Of a stretch of DNA of 64,000 bases, positions 32,308 to 39,885 are shown in pieces; position 1 is the first letter of the stretch, and each line of letters opens with the position of its first letter. The notes beneath the pieces are model-generated. The model had not been told where the DNA came from. It searched no databases and worked only from the letters and a program-made list of their open reading frames with translations. The DNA comes from Ideonella sp. (GTDB lineage Bacteria > Pseudomonadota > Gammaproteobacteria > Burkholderiales > Burkholderiaceae_C). The DNA is taken from contig JABTUC010000001.1 of NCBI GenBank assembly GCA_015075545.1, positions 1,116,001 to 1,180,000 of the forward strand, in the 5' to 3' direction. The translations under genes and the position numbers were made by a program.

Positions 32308-33420
32308 TCAACGCTGCCCGGTACGCACTTCGCCGAACAGCTTGCCATGGCCGCGCGGCTGGCAGCGCCAGTACTGCGGCGGCACCTGCACCTGCGCGCC
32401 GAGCTGCGCGGCGGCGTGCCACGGCCAGCGCGGGTCGTAGAGCATCGCGCGCGCCAGCGCCACCAGATCGGCCTGGCCCGCGGCGATGATCGCCTCGGCC
32501 TGCGCGGGCTCGGTGATCAGCCCCACCGCGATCGTCGGCAGACCGACCTGCGCGCGCAGCCGTTGCGCGAAAGGCACCTGGAACCCGGGCGCCGCAACGA
32601 TCTTCTGCAGCGGCGACACGCCGCCGCTGGACACGTGCAGATAGCTGCAGCCGCGCTCGCGCAGCGCGCGGCCGAGGGGGATGCTCTGCTCGAGATCCCA
32701 GCCGCCGTCGACCCAATCGACGGCCGACAGCCGCACGCCCACCGGCATCGACGCCGGCACCGCGGCGCGCACTGCGTCGAACACCTCGAGCGGGAAGCGC
32801 ATGCGGTTGGCGAGCGTGCCGCCGTAGGCATCGTTGCGCTGGTTGGCCAGCGGCGACAGGAACTGGTGCAGCAGGTAGCCGTGCGCGCAGTGCAGCTCGA
32901 TCGCCGCCAGCGCGAGCCGGTGCGCGCGCCGCGCCGCGTCGACGAACGCCTGGCGCACGCGCGCCAGCCCCGCATCGTCGAGCGCCAGCGGCGCGGCCTC
33001 GCCTTGCGCATGCGGCAGCGCCGACGGCGCCACCGTGCGCCAGCCGCCGTGCTCGGGGGCGATCAGCGCGCCGCCGCGCCACGGCACCTCGCTGGAGCCC
33101 TTGCGCCCCGCGTGCGCGAGCTGGATCGCGACCGGCATCGGCGAACAGCGCCGCACGCCGGCCAGCACCGCGGCCAGCGCCTGCTCGTTGGCGTCGCTGT
33201 ACAGGCCGAGGCAGCCCGGCGTGATGCGGCCGATCGCCTCGACCGCGGTGGCTTCGATGATCAGCAGGCCGGCGCCCGAGATCGCGAGCTGCGGCAGGTG
33301 CATGTGATGCCAGGCGCTGGCGCTGCCGTCGTCGGCCGAGTACTGGCACATCGGCGCCACGACGATGCGGTTGGCCAGCGTCAACGCGCCGATCGTGTAG
33401 GGACTGAAGAGCTGGCTCAT
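32308..33420 (-). CDS. Old Yellow Enzyme family NADPH:flavin oxidoreductase (YqjM-like)
   Basis: 370 residues, FMN-binding TIM barrel. Motifs: LFSPYTIGALTLANRIVVAPMCQYSADDG, in which the Cys is the redox-tuning residue of the YqjM class. Also IQLAHAGRKGS, IELHCAHGYLLHQFLSPLANQRNDAYGG (substrate-binding His/His), GVRLSAVDWVDGGWD and IAVGLITEPAQAEAIIAAGQADLVALARAMLYDPRWPWHAA. The family reduces activated C=C bonds. The C-terminus is extended by ~15 residues (PQYWRCQPRGHGKLFGEVRTGQR) including the arginine region that reaches the neighbouring subunit in YqjM-type enzymes. Stands alone; no regulator alongside. Confidence 0.94.
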   Translation of the reverse strand: MSQLFSPYTIGALTLANRIVVAPMCQYSADDGSASAWHHMHLPQLAISGAGLLIIEATAVEAIGRITPGCLGLYSDANEQALAAVLAGVRRCSPMPVAIQLAHAGRKGSSEVPWRGGALIAPEHGGWRTVAPSALPHAQGEAAPLALDDAGLARVRQAFVDAARRAHRLALAAIELHCAHGYLLHQFLSPLANQRNDAYGGTLANRMRFPLEVFDAVRAAVPASMPVGVRLSAVDWVDGGWDLEQSIPLGRALRERGCSYLHVSSGGVSPLQKIVAAPGFQVPFAQRLRAQVGLPTIAVGLITEPAQAEAIIAAGQADLVALARAMLYDPRWPWHAAAQLGAQVQVPPQYWRCQPRGHGKLFGEVRTGQR

Positions 33421-33509
33421 CGGAACGGGTGAACGGCAGCCGCGACCGTGGTGATCCTCGCACACGGTCGCTGTCCGCCCTGCACGAGGGTCAAGCGCTC
33501 GCCGGCGCT

Positions 33510-34931
33510 TCAGGTCGCCAGCACGTTCTTGAACTGCCAGGGGTCGTTCTCGTCGATCTCCTCCTCGAACTGCGGCCAGCGCGTCGAGATCGGCGTCCAC
33601 TCGGTGTAGTGCGCCTCGATGCGCCCGAGGTAGGGGCGCTGCACGCGCAGGCAGAACTCGTGGTCCATCTCGTCGGTCTCGACGATGCCGGCGCGCGGGT
33701 TGGCCAGCGCCCAGGCCATGCCCGCGAGCACCGCCGAGGTCACCTGCAGCCCGGTGGCGTTCTGGTACGGCGCAAGATCGCGCGCCTCCTGGATCGTCAG
33801 GCGCGAGCCGTACCATAACGCGTTCTTCGCGTGGCCGTACAACAGCACGCCGAGGTCGTCGGCGCCCCACAGGATGTGGTGCTCCTCGAGGATGCGCGCC
33901 TGCCCCTGCATGCGGCCCGAGCCGAGGGTTTCGTGCAGGCTCAGCACCGCGGCATCGCACGGGTGGTAGGCGTAGTGGCAGGTCGGGCGGTACTCGGGCT
34001 CGCCACCGATGCCGACGGTGTAGTAGTCGGCGATCGAGATCGCCTCGTTGTGCGTGACGAGAAAGCCGTACTGCGGTCCGGCCGCCGGGGTCCAGGTATG
34101 GACCTTGGTCAGCACCCCCGGGGTGTCGAGATAGATCGCCGCCCCGCAGCCGTCGGGGTGACGGTGTGCATTGGGCGGGAACCAGCGCTCGTGCGTGCCC
34201 CAGCCCAGCTCGGAGGGCTGGAACACCTCGGCGACGAAGCCCTCGACCGACCAGGTGTTGACGAAGGCGCCGAGCGGCTTGGCCTCGGCGCCGGCCTGGG
34301 TGTCGCGTTCGGCGATGTGCACCCCCTTGACGCCGAGCGATTGCATCAGCCGCGCCCAACCTTCGCGCCGGGTCGGCGCGACGACCGCCCGGCCCATGTC
34401 GGCTGCCAGCCGCAGCAGGGCATCCTTCAGCAGCCACGACACCATGCCCGGGTTGGCGCCGCAGCAGTTGACCGCGGTCGGGCCGTCATGGTGCGCGCGC
34501 GCCTCGGCGCGCATCGCCTCGCGCAAGGCGTAGTTGCTGCGTTCGCGCGGTGGCCGCGAGAGGTCGAAGTAGAAACCGGCCCAAGGCTCGGCCACGGTGT
34601 CGATGTACAGCGCACCCAGTTCGCGCGCCAACCGCAAGAGATCGAGCGACGAAGTGTCGACCGACAGGTGCACGCAGAAGCCCCCGCGCCCGAGCAGCGG
34701 CGTCAGCACCTCGCGATAGTTGTCCTTCGTCAGCGCGGTCTGCAGGTGATGAATGCCGCGCTGAGCCAGAAACGTCGCATGCTCGTCCGACGGCTCGATC
34801 ACGTGGAGCCGCCGCGGGTCGTAGGTGAAATGGCGCTCGATCAGCGGCAGCAGGCCGCGACCGATCGAGCCGAAGCCGATGATGACGATCGCACCGTCGA
34901 TGGTGCCGTGATTGGGATGGGCGTCGCCCAT
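33510..34931 (-). CDS. hss: Homospermidine synthase
   Basis: 473 residues, the normal length for bacterial Hss. It makes sym-homospermidine from putrescine (or putrescine and spermidine) using NAD. A Rossmann start, IVIIGFGSIGRGLLPLIERHF, is followed by VHLSVDTSSLDLLRLARELGALYIDTVAEPW, NCCGANPGMVSWLLKDALL, YLDTPGVLTKVHTWTP, LVTHNEAISIADYYTV and ILWGADDLGVLLYGHAKNALWYGSRL. The ATG at 34931 is preceded by a strong GAGGAGGAG. Probably the route to the principal long polyamine of this organism. It diverges from the isomerase gene across ~190 gene-free bases. Confidence 0.95.
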   Translation of the reverse strand: MGDAHPNHGTIDGAIVIIGFGSIGRGLLPLIERHFTYDPRRLHVIEPSDEHATFLAQRGIHHLQTALTKDNYREVLTPLLGRGGFCVHLSVDTSSLDLLRLARELGALYIDTVAEPWAGFYFDLSRPPRERSNYALREAMRAEARAHHDGPTAVNCCGANPGMVSWLLKDALLRLAADMGRAVVAPTRREGWARLMQSLGVKGVHIAERDTQAGAEAKPLGAFVNTWSVEGFVAEVFQPSELGWGTHERWFPPNAHRHPDGCGAAIYLDTPGVLTKVHTWTPAAGPQYGFLVTHNEAISIADYYTVGIGGEPEYRPTCHYAYHPCDAAVLSLHETLGSGRMQGQARILEEHHILWGADDLGVLLYGHAKNALWYGSRLTIQEARDLAPYQNATGLQVTSAVLAGMAWALANPRAGIVETDEMDHEFCLRVQRPYLGRIEAHYTEWTPISTRWPQFEEEIDENDPWQFKNVLAT

Positions 34932-35123
34932 GCGCTCCTCCTCGAAATTCAGGTGGGGCCCGCCGTGCGCGTGGGCGCGGCGGCGACCGCGCAGGATAAC
35001 CGCAGTCGATCCACCCTCGGGATCGCCTCGTTGCGGCGCTCGTCGGCAACGCCGATGATCTGCGCCCGGGTGCGTGCCGCGGTTGGGCGGGCACACCGCC
35101 GCGCGATCCGCGGGGACTTCAAA

Positions 35124-35732
35124 ATGAGCGCGCCGATCCGCTTCTGGTTCGACTTCATCTCGCCGTACGGCTACTTCGCGAGCCTGCGCATCGACGATCT
35201 GGCCGCCCGCCACGGCCGCACGGTGCAGTGGCATCCGCTGCTGGTGAGCGTGACAGTGCTGCGCACGATGGGCCTCAAGCCGCTGATGGCCACGCCGCTG
35301 AAGCAGGACTACGTGCCGCGCGAGGTCGCACGCTACGCGCGCAGGCACGGCGTGACGCTGCGCCGCGACGTGCGTGCCAAGCCGATGAATCCGCTGCCCG
35401 CGGCGCGCGCGCTCGCCTGGCTGCTCGCGCATGCGCCCGCGCACGCCAAGCCATTCGCGCGCGCGGTGTTCCACGCCGTCTGGGCCGAGGCGCGCGACGT
35501 GGTCGAGCGCGACGAACTGCTGGCCTGCGCGCAGCACAGCGAAACGCCGCCGGAACTCATCGACGCCGCGATCGCCGCGCCCGATGCCGGCATGCTGCTG
35601 CGCGCCGAGGTGCAGCGCGCCATCGAAGCCGGCGCCTTCGGCTCGCCGTTCGTGATCGTCGACGACGAGCCGTTCTTCGGCGTCGACAAGTTCGAGCTGA
35701 TCGACGAGTGGCTCGCCCGCGGCGGCTGGTAG
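35124..35732 (+). CDS. DsbA-fold 2-hydroxychromene-2-carboxylate isomerase family protein
   Basis: 202 residues. Thioredoxin/GST-kappa-like fold: IRFWFDFISPYGYFASLRIDDLAARHGR, in which a serine replaces the redox cysteine (FDFISPYGY). Later segments are HPLLVSVTVLRTMGLKP, FARAVFHAVWAEARDV and AFGSPFVIVDDEPFFGVDKFELIDEWL. HCCA isomerases act glutathione-dependently in naphthalene breakdown, but most family members, including many in Burkholderiales, have unknown substrates and no naphthalene genes nearby, as here. The ATG at 35124 fits the family start. Confidence 0.9.
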   Translation: MSAPIRFWFDFISPYGYFASLRIDDLAARHGRTVQWHPLLVSVTVLRTMGLKPLMATPLKQDYVPREVARYARRHGVTLRRDVRAKPMNPLPAARALAWLLAHAPAHAKPFARAVFHAVWAEARDVVERDELLACAQHSETPPELIDAAIAAPDAGMLLRAEVQRAIEAGAFGSPFVIVDDEPFFGVDKFELIDEWLARGGW

Positions 35733-35894
35733 GCGACGCGGAAGCGATCCGCCACCTGCTGCGTATACGGCCCGCGTGCCGCACGGCGACGACCAACCGG
35801 CGTCGCCTCGCGCGTACACGCAATCGCCGCGTCGGTGCCTGCGCGAAGACCGTTGCGCCAAGGGACCCGCCTCTTCGTTCCTCAAGGAGACCTC

Positions 35895-36134
35895 ATGAGA
35901 AAGCTGATCGTCGCCGCCGCGTTGGCCGCCGCATCCGGCCTCGCGCTGGCACACAACTGCCCCAACGAGATGAAGGCCATCGACGCCAAGCTGGCAAGCA
36001 ACCCCATGCTGAGCGCGGCCGACATGACGAGGGTCAAGGCACTGCGCGCCGACGGCGAGGCGCAGCACAAGGCCGGCAAGCACGACGACTCGATGAAGTC
36101 GCTCGGCGAAGCCAAGAAGTTGCTCGGCATCTGA
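35895..36134 (+). CDS. Small periplasmic protein, 79 residues
   Basis: MRKLIVAAALAAASGLALA is a clear signal peptide. The mature ~60 residues (HNCPNEMKAIDAKLASNPML...) contain one cysteine and form a charged helical pair ending in GEAKKLLGI. The ATG at 35895 has a near-perfect AAGGAGA at 35884-35890. Small exported proteins of this style occur widely in Burkholderiales; function unknown. The preceding ~160 bases show no gene. Confidence 0.85.
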   Translation: MRKLIVAAALAAASGLALAHNCPNEMKAIDAKLASNPMLSAADMTRVKALRADGEAQHKAGKHDDSMKSLGEAKKLLGI

Positions 36135-36180
36135 GCACCGGCGGGCGGCGGCAGGTGCCAGCGCCCGCGCCTTCGCCGGA

Positions 36181-37080
36181 TCACTGCAGCGCGAACACCT
36201 CGTCGCCCGGCGCGGGCCGGCAACCTTCGGCCAGCGGCTCCCAGCCACGACGCACGACGACGCGCCGCGCGTCGTGGCACAGCTCGACGCGCCGCGCCTG
36301 CGGCCAGCGCGCGCGGACGAAGGCCTCGATCGAGGCCGGCACGCTGGTGCGCAGGCGCAGCGCGTAGCGGTCATCCAGCGGATGGTCGTCGAGATGGACG
36401 AACGGCACGAACTGGCCGGCGAACATCAGCGCATGCGAGCCGACATCGATCACCGCGGGCTCGTACCCCTGCGCAGCCAGCCAGGCCTGCGCGTGCTCGC
36501 GCAGCTGCGCGTCGTCGGGCAGGCGGCCCCACGCGGCCGCCATCGCCTCGAGCAGCCACTGGTTGCAGTTCTGGTAGCGCACGCTGAACGGGTAGGCATT
36601 GGCGCTGTAGCGCTGCGCCAGCAGCCGCAGCACCCTCGCGTTGTCGAGCACCTCGCGGGCGAGCGCGCTGCTCTGCTCGGCGGGCAGCCAGACGATCGAC
36701 ACGAAGCCCACCTCGGGATCGTCGGTGCCGAGCACGAAGCCGGCGAGACCCTGGTCGTACAACCTCGGCCGGCTTTCGTCGCACGCGAAGTAGAGCTGCC
36801 GCACCGACCACCGCGTGTTGCCGCTGGCCTTGAGGCTGACGCCGGCATGCGAGTAGCGAAGGTGAAAGCGGCTCAGATCGATGCCCGAGCGCGACACCAG
36901 CGCCGCGTCGTCGCCGGCACTCTCCAGCTCGCGTCGCACGAAGCCGGCGAACTGCAGCAGTCGGCTCTGCTGCGCGGCAGCGATCGCCCGCTCGCGGTCG
37001 CAGAAATGCCCCGATGCCGACGCCGCCGGCGCGCCCGCAGCGGCGGCCAGCAGCGCCGCGGCCAGCAGCACGGCACGCAC
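36181..37080 (-). CDS. DUF2145 family exported protein
   Basis: 299 residues from a GTG at 37080. Signal peptide VRAVLLAAALLAAAAGAPAASASG, then DUF2145 features: FCDRERAIAAAQQSRLLQFAGFVRRELE, FHLRYSHAGVSLK, WSVRQLYFACDESRPRLYDQGLAGFVLG and YSANAYPFSVRYQNCNQWLLEAMAAAWG. The Cys/His pattern (YQNCNQW, RYSHAG) resembles NlpC/P60-like cysteine-peptidase architecture, which is an inference. It follows the Ser-rich exported protein after 20 bases, and the two are probably cotranscribed. Confidence 0.87.
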   Translation of the reverse strand: MRAVLLAAALLAAAAGAPAASASGHFCDRERAIAAAQQSRLLQFAGFVRRELESAGDDAALVSRSGIDLSRFHLRYSHAGVSLKASGNTRWSVRQLYFACDESRPRLYDQGLAGFVLGTDDPEVGFVSIVWLPAEQSSALAREVLDNARVLRLLAQRYSANAYPFSVRYQNCNQWLLEAMAAAWGRLPDDAQLREHAQAWLAAQGYEPAVIDVGSHALMFAGQFVPFVHLDDHPLDDRYALRLRTSVPASIEAFVRARWPQARRVELCHDARRVVVRRGWEPLAEGCRPAPGDEVFALQ

Positions 37081-37100
37081 GACGCCGCCTCAGCGCAACG

Positions 37101-37559
37101 TCAAAGCGCCACCGGGTGCGGCGCCAACTCGCGCTGCCAGTCGTCGTACAGCACCAGGAAGAACGGTTCGCGCGCGCCGGTATCCCGCGCGAACTCCAGG
37201 CCCCAATCGCGATGCCGCAACCGCACGATGTCGCCGCGGGCGATGCCCTGCGGCGCCAGCGCCTGCCGCGGCAGCTTCAGCGTGAACTCGGCCTCGCCGG
37301 CGGCGGCACGCAGCGTCAATTGCAGCATCGCCGGCTGCTGCGCGACCGCGGCCACATCGATCACCCGGTAGTCGCCGTCGGCAGTGGTGGTGCGCGACGA
37401 ACTCGTGCTCGAGTTCTGCAGCGAATCGGACACGCTGCCCGACGATGCCGAACCCGCGCTCGACGCCGACGATGCAAAGCTCTCGGCGCGACAGGCGAGG
37501 CTCGCCAGCGCGCACAGCGCCGCCAGCGCGGCGACCTGGATCCGGACAAGGTTCGACAT
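37101..37559 (-). CDS. Exported Ser-rich protein upstream of DUF2145
   Basis: 152 residues. Signal peptide ending near SLACRAES, then a Ser/Ala/Thr tract (residues ~27-60, about half serine or threonine). A small folded domain follows (VIDVAAVAQQPAMLQLTLRAAAGEAEFTLKLPRQAL ... EPFFLVLYDDWQRELAPHPVAL). The ATG at 37559 has CAGGAGC a few bases upstream. No family recognised; the gene pair with DUF2145 suggests a shared envelope role. Confidence 0.8.
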   Translation of the reverse strand: MSNLVRIQVAALAALCALASLACRAESFASSASSAGSASSGSVSDSLQNSSTSSSRTTTADGDYRVIDVAAVAQQPAMLQLTLRAAAGEAEFTLKLPRQALAPQGIARGDIVRLRHRDWGLEFARDTGAREPFFLVLYDDWQRELAPHPVAL

Positions 37560-37658
37560 CGATGCTCCTGGAGGACGTCACACGACGGTGTCGCCGCGAG
37601 GATAGTCCGGCGGCGGGCGTGCGCTGTAACCCGACACTTCCGGCGCACGGCGGCTCGC

Positions 37659-38621
37659 TCAGTCGACTTGCGCCGGGGCCTCGCGCACGGGGTCGCTGGG
37701 GCGCGTGGCGTACTGCGCCAGCGCCACGCCGGCCAGCGTCACCACGGCGCCGCCGATCTTCGCCGCGGTGAAGCGCTCGCCGGTGGCCAGCCACGCCACC
37801 ACGCCGGCCACCAGCGGCATCAGGTACTGCAGCGGCGCGGTGCGCGCGACGCCGCGCCGCTCGTTGACCCAGCCCCACATCAGCCAGCCGAGGAACGCCG
37901 ACACCAGCGACGCCCACAACAGCAGGAACCAGTGCCACGCGCCCATCTGCCCCCACGATGCGCCCCACGCCGCCGGCAGCCCGAGCAGCACCAGCAGCGG
38001 GCTGCCGGCCAGCGTGGCGTAGGCCATCACCGCGACGCCACCGTGGCGCTGGATCAACGGCTTGGACATCACCGTGTAGTACGAGAACAGCGACGCCGAG
38101 AACAGCATCATCAGGTCGCCGCCGGTGGCGGCCCACTGACGCCCGGCCAGCTTGTCGGACAGGAACACCAGCACCCCGGCGCACGCCAGCGCCACGCCCG
38201 CCACCTGGCCGCGCGTCAGTCGCTCGTGCCCGCTGACATGCAGGATCAGCAGCGTGAACACCGGGCCGCAGGCCATGATCAGCGCGCTGGAGAACGCGGT
38301 CGACCAGTGGATGCCGAAGGTCACCATGCTGACGTGCAGCGTGTGCGCGAGCACGCCGAGCCCGGCGAGCTGCAACGCGTCGCGCCGCGGCAGACGCAGC
38401 CAGCGCCAGCCGTTGGCGTGCAGCAGCAGCAACGCCGCGCACGCCGGCATCATCAGGTAGCGCGCGCAAAGGAATGCCGCCGGCGGCAGCACGTCGAACA
38501 GCGCCTTCTGCACCGAGAAGTTGGCGCCCCACACGGCCACCACGAACAGCCCCGCGGCGAGCGCCAGTTGCTGGTTGCTGTTCGATGAGGCGGCGGCGGC
38601 GCGCGACGGGGCGGACGGCAT
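37659..38621 (-). CDS. EamA/DMT-family transporter
   Basis: 320 residues with ten hydrophobic helices in two EamA repeats. Repeat one begins LALAAGLFVVAVWGANFSVQKALFDVLPPAAFLCARYLMMP, and repeat two covers GGDLMMLFSASLFSYYTVMSKPLIQRHGG ... PLQYLMPLVAGVVAWLATGERFTAAKIGGAVVTLAGVALAQ. Members export amino acids or metabolites; the substrate is unknown here. ATG at 38621 (MPSAPSRAAAASSN); the frame extends further upstream with no family features. It diverges from the TAXI binding-protein gene over 163 bases. Confidence 0.92.
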   Translation of the reverse strand: MPSAPSRAAAASSNSNQQLALAAGLFVVAVWGANFSVQKALFDVLPPAAFLCARYLMMPACAALLLLHANGWRWLRLPRRDALQLAGLGVLAHTLHVSMVTFGIHWSTAFSSALIMACGPVFTLLILHVSGHERLTRGQVAGVALACAGVLVFLSDKLAGRQWAATGGDLMMLFSASLFSYYTVMSKPLIQRHGGVAVMAYATLAGSPLLVLLGLPAAWGASWGQMGAWHWFLLLWASLVSAFLGWLMWGWVNERRGVARTAPLQYLMPLVAGVVAWLATGERFTAAKIGGAVVTLAGVALAQYATRPSDPVREAPAQVD

Positions 38622-38784
38622 GAGGCGAGGGCATTGTGCCGCCGGCGGCAAGGCCCGCACGCCGGCACGGTGCGCCGGCGGTTCCTGCTGGAAAGTGTGG
38701 AGCGAACGCACCGCCCTCGCATGCCAGAATCGTTTCGCCCGGCGGTGCCCACCTCGGGCTTACCCTGAAGTCGAAGGAGACCCG

Positions 38785-39744
38785 ATGTCGAAAGCCCTCG
38801 CCTTTGTCGCCGCGCTGCTGAGCAGCCTGCTGTTCAGCCTCGGCGCCAGCGCCCAGAACCTCTCGATCGCCACCGGCGGCACCGGTGGCGTGTACTACCC
38901 GATGGGCGGCGGCATCGCCGCGGCGCTGTCGAAGTACGTGCCCGGCATGGAGGCCACCGCCGAAGTCACCGGCGGCTCGGTCGACAACCTCAAGCTGATC
39001 GGCAGCGGCAAGCCCTACATCGGGCTATCGATGGCCGACGCCGCGCAGGACGCGCTGCGTGGCGAGAACAAGTTCAAGGACCACAAGATCGCGGTGCGCA
39101 CGCTGATGGTGCTGTACCCCAACCGCATGCACGTGGTCACCGTCGAGGGCCGGGGCATCGCCAAGATGCGCGACCTCAAGGGCAAGCGCGTGTCCACCGG
39201 GTCGCCGGGCAGTGCCACCGAGGTGATGGCGTTTCGCATCATCGAGGCCGAGGGCCTCGACAAGGACAAGGACATGACGCGCGAGCGCCTCGGGGTGGCC
39301 GAGTCGGTCAACGCGATGAAGGACGGCAAGATCGACGCCTTCTTCTGGGTCGGCGGCCTGCCCACCGCGGCGGTGACCGACCTCGCCAACACGCCGGGCA
39401 CCAAGATCAAGCTGATCGACCATGCCGACATCGTGCCCAAGATGAACCAGAAGTACGGCAACCTGTACGTCGAGGACGTGATCCCGAAGGCCACCTACAA
39501 GGGCATGGACGCCGACAACCACCAGGCCACGGTGATGAACATCCTGGTGGCCAACGCGAGCATGGACGACAAGACGGCCTACAACATCGTCAAGACCATC
39601 TTCGACAAGCGCGACGACCTGATCGCCGTGCACAAGGAAGCCGCGAACTTCAAACTCGAGAACCAGAAGGCGAGCGCGTCGCCGTTGCCGTACCACCCCG
39701 GCGCGGCCAAGTACTTCGCCGAGAAGGGCGTCAAGGTCAACTGA
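38785..39744 (+). CDS. TAXI-family TRAP transporter solute-binding protein
   Basis: 319 residues. Signal peptide MSKALAFVAALLSSLLFSLGASAQ, then TAXI landmarks: LSIATGGTGGVYYPMGGGIAAALSKYVPG, TGGSVDNLKLIGSGKPYIGLSMADAAQDAL, LKGKRVSTGSPGSATEVMAFRIIEAEGL and KIDAFFWVGGLPTAAVTDLA. It binds a carboxylate-type solute in the periplasm for the fused permease next door. Family solutes include glutamate-like and other organic acids; this one is unknown. The ATG at 38785 has AAGGAGA at 38776-38782. First gene of the plus-strand cassette that runs to the lipoate-ligase-like gene. Confidence 0.94.
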   Translation: MSKALAFVAALLSSLLFSLGASAQNLSIATGGTGGVYYPMGGGIAAALSKYVPGMEATAEVTGGSVDNLKLIGSGKPYIGLSMADAAQDALRGENKFKDHKIAVRTLMVLYPNRMHVVTVEGRGIAKMRDLKGKRVSTGSPGSATEVMAFRIIEAEGLDKDKDMTRERLGVAESVNAMKDGKIDAFFWVGGLPTAAVTDLANTPGTKIKLIDHADIVPKMNQKYGNLYVEDVIPKATYKGMDADNHQATVMNILVANASMDDKTAYNIVKTIFDKRDDLIAVHKEAANFKLENQKASASPLPYHPGAAKYFAEKGVKVN

Positions 39745-39751
39745 AATGAAT

Positions 39752-39835
39752 CCCCCCGCAGCGCCTTCGGCGCCTCCCCCCAGGGGGCGCCGCCAGCGGC
39801 CCGGCAGAGCCGGTTCCGCGGCGGCCGCTTGGTGG
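39752..39835. repeat. GC-rich multi-hairpin element between binding protein and permease genes
   Basis: The gap holds consecutive hairpins: GCGCC-TTC-GGCGC at 39761-39773, then a C5/G5 stem flanked by GGCGCC and GGCGCC arms up to ~39792. More dyads follow (GAGCCGG and similar). It resembles GC-rich palindromic intergenic units I recall from Burkholderiales genomes. A role in lowering permease expression or protecting the upstream message is plausible. No U-run, so not an ordinary terminator. Confidence 0.45.
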
Positions 39836-39885
39836 CGTCGGATTCATGCGTCGAGGGTGCCGCTTCGGCGCCATGGAAAACTGAG

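Noticed and set aside
39829-39885. Longer start for the TAXI permease at 39829
   Set aside because: The added residues lie in the hairpin-rich spacer and have no family similarity. The TTG at 39886 has a nearby GGAA and begins the usual polar tail, though the choice is not certain.
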